Shown here piece after piece: positions 8,294 to 19,717 of a DNA stretch of 64,000 nucleotides (within the stretch, counting starts at the first letter, position 1; the number at the start of each line of letters is the position of its first letter). The translations under genes and the position numbers were made by a program. Origin of the DNA: Dyadobacter sp. CY326 (lineage in GTDB: Bacteria; Bacteroidota; Bacteroidia; Cytophagales; Spirosomataceae); NCBI RefSeq assembly GCF_021390515.1, contig NZ_JAJUXI010000002.1, forward strand, positions 558,001 through 622,000, in the 5' to 3' direction. The notes below the pieces were generated by a model. That model was not told the DNA's origin. It saw nothing but the letters and a program-made list of their open reading frames with translations, and searched no databases.

Positions 8294-9315
8294 TTAAAGC
8301 CACTTGTTTTCCTTATACCAAATCAGCGTTTCCTGCATTCCTTGCCTAAGGTCGTATTGCGGCTTGTAGTGCAAGCTGTTTCGGGCAGCGTCTATGCTGC
8401 AGATCCAGTTTGAAGCTGTGAGTTCTTTCAGTTTTTCCTTGTTTAAAACCGGGGTTGCTGAGGTAAATCCGTAGATGAAGTCAAGAGCGGTCGCCATCAT
8501 TTTCACCAGAGACAGCGGCAAATGTGCCCTGAATATCTGTTTCCCGCTGATTTCCCGGAACCGGTCTGCAAATGCATAACGGTCGTAAGCCTGTCCGTCC
8601 GAAATATTATAAATCGCCGTTTCGCGCTGATTTTCAAGCATTGCAGCCATTGTAACTGCCACGAGGTCTTTCACATAAACAAAACTCAACCGCTGCGGGC
8701 CATTGCCTATGTATGCATCCAATCCTTTGCTCAATGTTTTGAAAAGAATGAAAAGATCCTTTTCACCCGGTCCGTAAACCGCCGTGGGACGGATAATTGT
8801 CAGGGGCAAGCCGCTAACTGTTTCCAGATATTGCTCTGCAAGCAGCTTGCTTCTGCCGTAATCCGTCACCGGAATTGGCAATGTTGTTTCTGTAATCGGC
8901 TGTTGTTCAGCATAAGCAAGCGGACCAATAGCGGCCAGACTGCTCAGAAAAACAAATCGCTTCAAAGGAATGTTTGCCGACATTGATGCTTGCGCCAAAT
9001 GCAATGTGTATTCTGCATTCACCTTGTTGTAGACCGCCGATTTCTTCGCCTTTGTTATTCCTGCTGCGTGGATGATGAAAGTGTAATTTCCATCTTCCAG
9101 CAACTCTGTTAATGCATCTCTTGATTCAAAATTGGTATTCACAAATGAAAGCGGACCTAATCCTTTCTTTCCGGAGTCGCTTTGGAGCTTTTTGAGTAAC
9201 GTCAGGTCGCTGGTTGGCCTCACTGCCGCTTGCACTTCCATGCCTGCTTCCAATGCTGCTTCTACGAGGTGAAACCCTATAAAGCCGCTCGCGCCCGTGA
9301 TGAAAACCCGCTCTT

Positions 9316-9319
<4 letters not shown>
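8294..9319 (-). CDS. NAD(P)-dependent epimerase/dehydratase-like reductase, candidate ceramide reductase (CerR)
   Basis: 341 residues of the extended SDR family: FITGASGFIGFHLVEA (5-20) binds NAD(P), FLSSLAA supplies the Ser and VTDYGRSKLLAEQYL the YxxxK pair. It overlaps the GNAT gene by 4 bases, and that gene overlaps serine palmitoyltransferase by 4. In Caulobacter, ceramide synthesis uses serine palmitoyltransferase, an acyltransferase-type ceramide synthase and an SDR (CerR) that reduces the 3-keto group; the same three classes are fused here into one tight operon. That makes keto-ceramide reduction the best hypothesis, but the sequence alone would also fit a sugar epimerase or a flavonol-reductase-like enzyme. 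Confidence 0.75.
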
Positions 9320-12088
<2,769 letters not shown>

Positions 12089-15000
12089 CTAGACTTCCTC
12101 AACTGCGACCCGCCGGGATGTCGTGCCAGACCGGGATCTGAACGACGCCCATTTTTCTCCGGCCCTGTCAACCAGATAATACATCATTGGCACCAGATAG
12201 ATGGTCAAAATCATAGAACTAGTTAGCCCACCTATTAAAACCCATGCCAGCGAGTTTTTCCATTCTGCTCCCGCTCCGGTTGCGGTGGCGATTGGAATCA
12301 TACCAATGACCATTGCAATTGTTGTCATCAGGATTGGTCTCAAACGCTCTTCGCCTGCGATCAAAATTGCCTTCCGGAAGGGCACCCCTGCCTCCTTTTG
12401 CTGGTTGGCAAAATCGACGATCAGAATTGCATTTTTAACTACAAGCCCTATCAGCATCAGCATACCCAAAAGAGCAAAAATACCGATGTTGGACGACGAT
12501 AATGCAAGTGCCAGAAGCGCTCCAACCACCGCAACCGGAATCGAGAACAGCACGACCAGCGGATAAACGAAACTGTCGTAAAGCAGCACCATGATAAAGT
12601 AAACCAAGATGAGCCCTGCAAGCATTGCCAGTCCCAGCGATCCAAACCCTTCACTTTGGTTTTTTGCGTCACCGCCCCAAGTTAAAATTACGTCAGAAGG
12701 CAGCGGCTCTTTCACCAAGCCCGCCTGAATATTGCTCACCAATGTTCCCGATCCAATCCCTAAAGTATTAGCGGTCACTGTTACGGATGAACGACGGTTT
12801 TTACGCTCAACAATAGAAGGTCCGTTGCTAAGACTAACATTCGCGAACTCAGCCAGATGCACCGGACGCTTTGCCGCCGGACTGTAAAAGCTGATGTTCT
12901 TCACATCATCCGGATTTTTGCGGTCGAATGCGTCCATCATGATGCGGATGTCGTAATCTTCGCCGCCATCGCGGTATTTTGAATCGTCATTTCCGGCGAA
13001 TGCATTCTGCATTGTTGCGCCCACAGTCTGGATGTCCAGTCCCAGTTTCGCCATTTTCTCACGGTCTATTTCGACCCTAACTTCCGGATTCCCAGCTTCT
13101 ACGGAAACATTGACGTCATTGGCACCAGGTGTTTTTCTCAATCTGTTGGCAAGATCATTGGCAGAAACCAGGATTTTATCCAGATCATCACCGCTAAGGA
13201 ATATCTCAATGGGAGATGTGCCTGAATTAACCATTCCAACCGCTGCTGAGTTGAACTCCACACCCGCAAATTTCCGCTCCAATTCCTTACGCACGGCAAG
13301 CATGTAATCCTCTGTGGGTTGCGCGTTAGCACGTTCCGACACGGGGATCAGCTCCACGGTAAGCTCTGTGCGATTGGTTTCGCCTTGTCCGGAGCTGTTA
13401 AGTCCTGTGCTGGCCCCGCCCACGTTAGCAAAGATCGTTTTCACCTCTGGCTTTTTCCTCAAATAGTCTTCGATTTGTCTGGAAGTGAGGTTGTTCTGTT
13501 GCAGTGAAGCGCTTTTATCCAATTTCATGGTTAGCAAAAACTTGCCCTGATCGCCTTCTGCAACGAACTCAGAACCAATGATGCCCAGGCTCATTACCCA
13601 AGCGGTCATCGCAAAAATGGCGATCAACATGCCTGAGAATGCCAGTTTGTGTCTCAAAACCCATTGCAAACTGCCGTGATACCATTTGGTCAATTTGGTA
13701 AGGCCATTTTCAAACCATAATAGGAAGGCCTGAACCGGATTTTTTGGGTTAAGATGCTCAATGCGGGCCATATTAGCGGTCATCCACGGCGTAAGCGTGA
13801 AGCTCACCAGCAAGCTGACCATTGTCGCAAATGCAACCGTTAAGCTGAACTGGCGCAGCAAATCCGCGATAACGGAGTTGACAAACGTAATCGGAACAAA
13901 AACCACGACGATCACCAGCGTGATCGCAAGCGCTGCAAATCCGATCTCGGTCACACCTTCAATGGTTGCGTCCCAGCGATTTTTGCCCATTTCCAAATGT
14001 CGCTGAATGTTCTCGAGAATTACAATGGAGTCATCGACCAGAATCCCGATCACCAGCGAAAGTGCGAGCAATGTCATGAGGTTCAGCGAATAACCCATCA
14101 AATTCATGAAAAGGAATGCTGCAATCAGCGACGCAGGAACGGAAACCATTACAATAAATGCATTTCTGAAACTGTGCAGGAAAAGCAACATTACAGCCGC
14201 CACCAGGATCACGGCAATGATCAAGTCATGCGTAACCGCTTCCACGGATTCCAATGTAAAAATGCTGCTGTCATAAGCGATTGCAAATTTCACTTTGTCC
14301 TTCGCATTGGTCTTTTCAATTTCCGACAATTTGGCCTGAATCGATTTACTGATCTCTACTGCATTTGCATCCGATTGTTTTTTGACAAATAATCCAATCC
14401 CGTTCACACCATTGTAACGGCTAATGCTCTCTGCATCAGTCAATCCGTCAGAAATTGTCGCAACGTCTCCAACCCTGATCGGGCTGCCGGTTACGGGCGA
14501 GGAAATGACCAGGTTGCGAATGTCATCGAGCGAAGTGAATTTTCCTGCGAGACGCAAAGTCATGTTTTCACTCGTGCTTTTAACTTTTCCTGTTGGGAAA
14601 TCAAGGTTAGCCTGGTTGATTGCCTGCGAAACCTGCAAAAGGGACAAACCGTAAAAATTCAGCTTATCATTGTTAACATTGACACGGATCTCGCGCTGAT
14701 CGCCACCGGTCATTGTGATTTCGGCAACGCCTTCGATCTGTGTTAAAATGGGTAAATATTTGTCTTCAACCTGCTGATAAAAAACTTCATTGGGCAAGGC
14801 GGAAGTTGCCAGCAACTGCATAATGGGCTGATCACTAGGCGAAATCTTGGAAAGTGACGGCGTTTCAGCATCATCGGGCAAGTCGCTCAGCATGTTGTTC
14901 ACATCGCGCTGCGCGTCTTCCAATGCTTTATCAATGTCCGTTCCGGCTTTAAATTCTACAATAACAAGCGACGCACTTTCCAATGATTTGGAAGTCACCT

Positions 15001-15235
15001 CTTTAATGTTGTCCAACCCTGAAACGGCGTCTTCTATTTTCTTACTCACCTCGGATTCCACTTCCGTGGGAGCTGCCCCCGGATAAACCGTCGTAATGGT
15101 GATCGTGGGAACCGAAAATTCCGGTAACAGCATGTAATTCAGCTGCGTGTAGGATAACAATCCTCCCAGGACCAGCACCGCAAACATCACGATGATCAGG
15201 GACGGACGCTTTAATATGGTTTCGATAAATTTCAT
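12089..15235 (-). CDS. RND efflux pump inner-membrane transporter (AcrB/HAE1 type)
   Basis: 1048 residues, full family length. It starts with the N-terminal helix FIETILKRPSLIIVMFAVL and has two sets of membrane helices separated by large periplasmic porter loops. The proton-relay pair is visible in VIGILVDDSIVILEN near residue 400 and the partner Lys in LVVKNAILIVDFANQ near residue 935; both Asp are kept, so it is a proton-driven hydrophobic-compound exporter of the HAE1 type rather than a metal CzcA. It follows its adaptor by 21 bases. The substrates are not readable from sequence; control by the TetR gene upstream is likely. Confidence 0.95.
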   Translation of the reverse strand: MKFIETILKRPSLIIVMFAVLVLGGLLSYTQLNYMLLPEFSVPTITITTVYPGAAPTEVESEVSKKIEDAVSGLDNIKEVTSKSLESASLVIVEFKAGTDIDKALEDAQRDVNNMLSDLPDDAETPSLSKISPSDQPIMQLLATSALPNEVFYQQVEDKYLPILTQIEGVAEITMTGGDQREIRVNVNNDKLNFYGLSLLQVSQAINQANLDFPTGKVKSTSENMTLRLAGKFTSLDDIRNLVISSPVTGSPIRVGDVATISDGLTDAESISRYNGVNGIGLFVKKQSDANAVEISKSIQAKLSEIEKTNAKDKVKFAIAYDSSIFTLESVEAVTHDLIIAVILVAAVMLLFLHSFRNAFIVMVSVPASLIAAFLFMNLMGYSLNLMTLLALSLVIGILVDDSIVILENIQRHLEMGKNRWDATIEGVTEIGFAALAITLVIVVVFVPITFVNSVIADLLRQFSLTVAFATMVSLLVSFTLTPWMTANMARIEHLNPKNPVQAFLLWFENGLTKLTKWYHGSLQWVLRHKLAFSGMLIAIFAMTAWVMSLGIIGSEFVAEGDQGKFLLTMKLDKSASLQQNNLTSRQIEDYLRKKPEVKTIFANVGGASTGLNSSGQGETNRTELTVELIPVSERANAQPTEDYMLAVRKELERKFAGVEFNSAAVGMVNSGTSPIEIFLSGDDLDKILVSANDLANRLRKTPGANDVNVSVEAGNPEVRVEIDREKMAKLGLDIQTVGATMQNAFAGNDDSKYRDGGEDYDIRIMMDAFDRKNPDDVKNISFYSPAAKRPVHLAEFANVSLSNGPSIVERKNRRSSVTVTANTLGIGSGTLVSNIQAGLVKEPLPSDVILTWGGDAKNQSEGFGSLGLAMLAGLILVYFIMVLLYDSFVYPLVVLFSIPVAVVGALLALALSSSNIGIFALLGMLMLIGLVVKNAILIVDFANQQKEAGVPFRKAILIAGEERLRPILMTTIAMVIGMIPIATATGAGAEWKNSLAWVLIGGLTSSMILTIYLVPMMYYLVDRAGEKWASFRSRSGTTSRRVAVEEV

Positions 15236-15256
15236 GATTTCTCAGGCTAATGTGGG

Positions 15257-16306
15257 TTATTGCGCAATAACAGAAGTCCCGTTCTGCAAGTTGATCTGAC
15301 CGCTTGTGACAACTTTATCACCTGCTTTCAGGCCTTTTGTAATTTCATAGTATTCATTCGTCGTCGCCCCAATGGCAACGTCACGCAGATTCGCTTTGCC
15401 ATTTTCAACCACATAAATCTGCGGCTGTTTGGCTGAGCCAGTGATGGCCTGGCGCGGCACCGCAAGCGCTGCTCCTTTCACTTCGGAAGCATTGGCGATG
15501 GAGCCATACATGCCAGCTTTCAAAGGATTTTTCTGCGAATTCTGAACCGTTATCTCAACCGGATAATTGTGCGCGTCGTCGCCTTCTGCACTAACCATTG
15601 TCACTTTTCCAGTGAAATTCGCATCTGGATAAACGTCCGTTTTAATTGCTATGGATTTGCCGTTACGGAATTCATTTACCGATTTTTCAGGAATGTTAAC
15701 AACCAGTTTCAGCAAGGAAATGTCCGTAATTTCAGCCATAGGCGTTCCTATGCTCACAACCGAGCCTTTTTCAACCATTTTGGCAGTAACAATGCCCGAG
15801 AATGGTGCAATAATGCTTGTGTTACTGATCTGCTTTTTCAACTGTTTGATCTGCGCTTCTGTGCTGCGGATGCTCAACTGCGTGCGTTCCAAGTTCACAG
15901 CCGGAACAGCGTCGCCTTTAACAAGCACTTCGTAACGTTTTAAATCATTTTGATAACCTTCCAATGTAACCTGCAATGCCTCAATCTGATAGCGCAATTG
16001 TTCATCGTCCAGCTTTGCAATCAACTGTCCTGCTTTTACAAACTGGCCTTCCTGAATGTTCAAACGAACAATTTCACCGCCAGCCTGCGGCCTGATTTCC
16101 ACTTTTCTGTTTGGTGTAAATGAGCCCAGGAAAGACTCGTCCTGTGACAATTTGCGCATTTCAGCAACGGCAATTTTCACGCCGACTTTCGGATCTGCTT
16201 CCGGAACGTAAACCTTCTCGGCCGTTTTTTCTTTGTTATCGAGCAGCTTGGCAGCAGTCAGTCCAATCACGGCAACCACGGCGAGGAATATTAGTAAGCG
16301 TTTCAT
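15257..16306 (-). CDS. RND efflux periplasmic adaptor (membrane-fusion protein)
   Basis: 349 residues. An N-terminal hydrophobic anchor (about 4-19) without a lipobox Cys is followed by a barrel-sandwich half-motif (RPQAGGEIVRLNIQEGQFVKAGQLIAKLDD), a coiled-coil hairpin (about 105-155), the second half-motif SIIAPFSGIVTAKMVEKGSVV, and a C-terminal beta-barrel and membrane-proximal region ending VTSGQINLQNGTSVI. This is the HlyD/AcrA adaptor linking the inner-membrane pump to the TolC channel in the periplasm. It lies 40 bases after the TolC gene and 21 before the pump, in one operon. Confidence 0.93.
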   Translation of the reverse strand: MKRLLIFLAVVAVIGLTAAKLLDNKEKTAEKVYVPEADPKVGVKIAVAEMRKLSQDESFLGSFTPNRKVEIRPQAGGEIVRLNIQEGQFVKAGQLIAKLDDEQLRYQIEALQVTLEGYQNDLKRYEVLVKGDAVPAVNLERTQLSIRSTEAQIKQLKKQISNTSIIAPFSGIVTAKMVEKGSVVSIGTPMAEITDISLLKLVVNIPEKSVNEFRNGKSIAIKTDVYPDANFTGKVTMVSAEGDDAHNYPVEITVQNSQKNPLKAGMYGSIANASEVKGAALAVPRQAITGSAKQPQIYVVENGKANLRDVAIGATTNEYYEITKGLKAGDKVVTSGQINLQNGTSVIAQ

Positions 16307-16346
16307 AATCTTAATGTTATATGAGTATGGGAGTAAATGAGTGTTG

Positions 16347-17663
16347 TTATTTTTGAATTAAAGAACCTGTTGCTTTTTTCCATTCCAACTCGGCTTTAAG
16401 CAATTGAACGAGCGAAGTCAAATAGTTGCTTTGCGCATCCAGATTACTGTTTTCTGCCTGAATGACGTCTGTTAAGGAGACTGTTCCTTCTTTAAACTGC
16501 AACTGGATTTGATTATAAACCTTTGAAGCAAGCGCAACCTGCTCTTTCTTAGCATTAATGTTCCTTTGCTCAACGGCAAACTTGTTTCTTGCATTGGCTT
16601 CTTCCATGGCAATGGACTCCTTCACCTGGCGCAGCTGAACATTCAATTTTTCGTTATCGATCTGATTCTGACTTCTTTTAGCCCTTCTGGCCAGTCCGTC
16701 AAAAACACTCCAATTGAGCGTTAAGCCAGCCCAGTAACCCGGCACATCCTGAAATGTTGAATTGTCACCTGTTTTAGCATAAAACGCCATATTCGCTGTC
16801 CCATAAGCACTTACAGTCGGGATAAATCCTGCCTTGATGTTTTTGTCCTGTAATTCGTTCAAATCGCGCTGCTTTTGCAATAAAGCCACATCCGTGCGCC
16901 TAGTTTCCGAATCTGAGGGCTGTCCAGGCAATGAAACATCGCTAACGTTAACCACTATACGAATTGAATCAGCTTGTGGTGTGCCGGTGTAATATTTCAG
17001 GAGATTGACCAGCTGACTATAGTTGTCTTTCAATGTGGCGAGCTGCGTTTCCGTTGTGGTAATGTTGATGCGAATGCGGTCAACATCCACCCGCTGGCCT
17101 AATTTATTCTGATAGAGAAGGTCTGAAACTTTATACATGCGATCCAGCGAAATGAGATTGCTATCCAAAAAGGACATTTGCTGCACCACCGTTACGAGAT
17201 TGTAATATGCGTCTGTGACATTGTAAGCCACATCTTCCTTCGTTTTAACAGTGCTCAGCGAGGTCAGCTCGCGGTTCAGGTTCGCGGCTTTCAAGGCGTA
17301 ACGAACAGACGGATTGTACAGATTCTGAGTCACTTGCGCAGTTGTGGACAAGTTGTAAGGCAAACCGAAAGCCAATGTGCTGTATTGCCCTTCCGGACCG
17401 CCAAATGCACTCGCCGGCACCACTTGGCCGGGAATTTTGAAATAGCGTTTGTAATCTCCTGACACATTCACACTTGGCAATAATGCGGACTTCACTTCGT
17501 CAATTTTCGCATTGGTCTTCTTTTCTTCCAGACGTGCTGACTGGATGCTAAAATCATTTTTCATGGCTAGACCGAGCAGCTGCGGAAGATTGTATTCCTG
17601 GGCACTGGCGCCTCCAATGCTCAAAAAAGACAATAGGGTTACGATATGAAATTTTAGTTTCAT
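16347..17663 (-). CDS. TolC-family outer-membrane efflux channel
   Basis: 438 residues with a signal peptide (about 1-21, ending GASAQ), then two repeated outer-membrane efflux protein (OEP) domains rich in long helices. The second contains the typical QLQFKEGTVSLTDVIQAENS segment near residue 390. It forms the trimeric outer-membrane exit duct for the adaptor and pump encoded downstream. It is separated by 61 bases from the TetR gene; that gap contains a GTTTAAAC palindrome that may serve as a second regulator site. Confidence 0.93.
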   Translation of the reverse strand: MKLKFHIVTLLSFLSIGGASAQEYNLPQLLGLAMKNDFSIQSARLEEKKTNAKIDEVKSALLPSVNVSGDYKRYFKIPGQVVPASAFGGPEGQYSTLAFGLPYNLSTTAQVTQNLYNPSVRYALKAANLNRELTSLSTVKTKEDVAYNVTDAYYNLVTVVQQMSFLDSNLISLDRMYKVSDLLYQNKLGQRVDVDRIRINITTTETQLATLKDNYSQLVNLLKYYTGTPQADSIRIVVNVSDVSLPGQPSDSETRRTDVALLQKQRDLNELQDKNIKAGFIPTVSAYGTANMAFYAKTGDNSTFQDVPGYWAGLTLNWSVFDGLARRAKRSQNQIDNEKLNVQLRQVKESIAMEEANARNKFAVEQRNINAKKEQVALASKVYNQIQLQFKEGTVSLTDVIQAENSNLDAQSNYLTSLVQLLKAELEWKKATGSLIQK

Positions 17664-17699
17664 GGCATTTAACAGAATAAATGTTTATTTTAAATGTTT

Positions 17700-17707
17700 G
17701 TTTAAAC
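17700..17707. promoter_or_regulatory. GTTTAAAC palindrome upstream of the TolC gene, possible TetR site
   Basis: A perfect 8-base palindrome lies 37 bases before the TolC start, in an AT-rich stretch that also has TTTTAAAT nearby. The same GTTTAAA core forms the large inverted repeat upstream of the TetR gene at 18441-18458. The shared core suggests that the regulator could bind at both places, but an 8-base AT-rich match can occur by chance. Confidence 0.3.
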
Positions 17708-17724
17708 GTTGAGCAAAAAAATAT

Positions 17725-18336
17725 CTAACCTATCACCAGATAGTTGCAAATCATGGCCTTGATATGCTCCTTCTGCGTTTCAGCGTAAATGTCAAATCCA
17801 GCATCGTCCATATCGAAAAGGCGCTTGTGAATTGGCTTTGCCAGAAAAATAAACTCAATTGCGCATTTCATGAGCGGCAGCAGATTTTCGAGACTGATAT
17901 CCCGCAATGTTCCGTCTGCAACTCCTTCTTTTAACTGGTTGATAAAATAAGTGGACTGTATTTTCTTGAAAAGCGCCATTTCAGGAAACAAGCGGTCCGG
18001 CTCCTTGTGAATCTCATTCATGATGAAAATAACCAGATCCGGTTCCGCTTTCATCATGTTGTAATCGTTGTCAATCATTTCCGAGATCTTGGTCTTGATA
18101 TCAATTTTCTTGTTCAAGATCTCGATAGTGCTGTTGAAATACATTTCCAAGACGTCCCTGAAAATTTCAAGAAACAACTTTTCTTTACTTCTAAAATAAT
18201 AATTGGTCAATGCAATGTTCATGTCGGCTTCGCGGGCAATGTCTCTCGACGTTGTTCCATCAAAACCTTTTTTCAGAAAAACCCTCCTGGCCGCCTCCTT
18301 GATCTTATCCTCGCTCTTTTCTCCTATACACTTCAC
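17725..18336 (-). CDS. TetR/AcrR-family transcriptional regulator of the efflux operon
   Basis: 203 residues starting with GTG; an in-frame TAA only four codons upstream and the lack of an earlier ATG decide this start. The N-terminal helix-turn-helix is clear: RVFLKKGFDGTTSRDIAREADMN followed by NYYFRSKEKLF (about 18-56). The C-terminal two-thirds is a helical ligand and dimer domain with no recognisable ligand specificity. It is the first gene before TolC, adaptor and pump on the same strand, the usual layout of a local repressor. The GTG start may lower its production. Confidence 0.9.
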   Translation of the reverse strand: MKCIGEKSEDKIKEAARRVFLKKGFDGTTSRDIAREADMNIALTNYYFRSKEKLFLEIFRDVLEMYFNSTIEILNKKIDIKTKISEMIDNDYNMMKAEPDLVIFIMNEIHKEPDRLFPEMALFKKIQSTYFINQLKEGVADGTLRDISLENLLPLMKCAIEFIFLAKPIHKRLFDMDDAGFDIYAETQKEHIKAMICNYLVIG

Positions 18337-18423
18337 TTGCTTGTCTTATTTAATTTTGTCAGGGTCTTATTCCTTGTTGTATCAATACAAACCAAATGTC
18401 TGGAAAAAAATTCCAGCACACAA

Positions 18424-18474
18424 GCGTTTTAAATAAATAATTTAAACAACCGTTTAAAACTATAATTTAAACGC
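18424..18474. promoter_or_regulatory. Nested inverted repeats, probable TetR operator
   Basis: TTTAAAC (18441-18447) and GTTTAAA (18452-18458) form a perfect inverted repeat with a 4-base spacer. They are flanked by GCGTTTTAAAT (18424-18434) and ATTTAAACGC (18465-18474), which form a second, outer inverted repeat with one extra T. The centre is about 110 bases upstream of the TetR GTG and downstream of the acetate kinase gene end. Size and symmetry fit a TetR dimer or a pair of dimers. A weak promoter, TTG at about -33 and GACATTTG at -7, may follow on the minus strand near 18380-18415. Confidence 0.5.
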
Positions 18475-18487
18475 ATTATTTATCATT

Positions 18488-19717
18488 TTAATACAATTCT
18501 ATTTGTTCACACGGCGGCTCCTCATGCAGTAAAGCATAACTTTGTGTTGCGATTTCAAGCTCCTCATTGGTCGGCACAACCAGGATTTTCACCTTAGCAC
18601 CATCCTTGCTGATTTCTCTGAGCTCGTCGGATTTTAGACGGTTTTTGTCAAAATCGATTTCCAAACCGATGAATTCCAAGTCTTTGCAAACACGCTCGCG
18701 CATTTGCGGATCATTTTCTCCAACTCCTGCGGTAAAAATAATTGCATCCAGTCCGTTCAATGTTGCTGCGTAAGAACCAATGTATTTTTTGATCCGATAG
18801 GCAAACATGTCGGCGGCGAGCTCGGCTTCGTAATTACCCATTTCAAGCAGCTTACGCACATCACGCATATCGCTGTGTCCGGTTAATCCCGCCAGTCCAG
18901 ACTGTTTATTGAGCAAGACATCCATTTCATCCGGTGTTTTTCGCTCCTGCCTGAGCAAGTGCAGGATCACGGACGGATCAATGTCCCCGGAACGCGTGCC
19001 CATGATAAGCCCGCTCAACGGACCGAAACCCATGCTCGTATCAACCGACTTCCCGGCATCCACGGCGGTTATGCTGCACCCATTCCCTAAATGAATGCTA
19101 ATGATCTTCGCATCAGGCTTCTGCATCCATTTTATTGCCTGATGCGTCACGAATTTATGGCTAGTTCCGTGGAAACCGTAAGCTCTGATACGCATTTCAG
19201 AATAGTATTTTTCGGGAATGGCATAACGGAATGCGTATTCAGGCATGGATTGATGAAATGCAGTGTCGAAAACCGCAACATGCTTGGCATTAGGGAAAGT
19301 CTTTTCTGCAACTTCAATGCAGTCGTAATTCACAGGATTGTGCAATGGCGCCAGCGAAAACAGCGATCGAATTTTCTCTTTCACTTCGTCTGTAATGATG
19401 GCAGCTTCCGTGAAATATTCACCGCCATGAACAACCCTGTGTCCAACCGCTTCAATTTCATCAGGGCTCGTAATCACGCCCGTTTTGGAGTCGGTCATCA
19501 CTTCCACAATGTATTGCAAACCTTCCGCATGGTTTTTGACAAAATATTGGCGTTCTGTCAATATCTCACCGCCTTCACGCTGCACTTTATGCCTGATAAA
19601 AGAATTTTCTTTTCCAATCCTTTCCACAATTCCCGCGCAAAGCGGCTTTTGTTCGGGCATTTTGAAAAACTGATATTTGAGCGAGCTGCTGCCGGAATTA
19701 ATGATTAGGATGTTCAT
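18488..19717 (-). CDS. ackA: Acetate kinase
   Basis: 409 residues from the ATG at 19717, which overlaps the stop of the phosphotransacetylase gene (ATGA); a four-codon extension is possible but breaks the usual MNILIINSGSSSLKYQ start. Family motifs are NSGSSSLKY (8-16), GHRVVHGGE, FDTAFHQSMP, RAYGFHGTSHKFV and LGNGCSITAV, then the TRSGDIDPS segment. It interconverts acetyl phosphate plus ADP with acetate plus ATP in the cytoplasm, the second half of the overflow or acetate-use pathway whose first half is encoded just upstream. Confidence 0.97.
   Translation of the reverse strand: MNILIINSGSSSLKYQFFKMPEQKPLCAGIVERIGKENSFIRHKVQREGGEILTERQYFVKNHAEGLQYIVEVMTDSKTGVITSPDEIEAVGHRVVHGGEYFTEAAIITDEVKEKIRSLFSLAPLHNPVNYDCIEVAEKTFPNAKHVAVFDTAFHQSMPEYAFRYAIPEKYYSEMRIRAYGFHGTSHKFVTHQAIKWMQKPDAKIISIHLGNGCSITAVDAGKSVDTSMGFGPLSGLIMGTRSGDIDPSVILHLLRQERKTPDEMDVLLNKQSGLAGLTGHSDMRDVRKLLEMGNYEAELAADMFAYRIKKYIGSYAATLNGLDAIIFTAGVGENDPQMRERVCKDLEFIGLEIDFDKNRLKSDELREISKDGAKVKILVVPTNEELEIATQSYALLHEEPPCEQIELY

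Noticed and set aside
19091..19708. A 205-codon plus-strand frame across ackA
   Set aside because: Shadow of the acetate kinase gene; every ackA motif lies on the minus strand.
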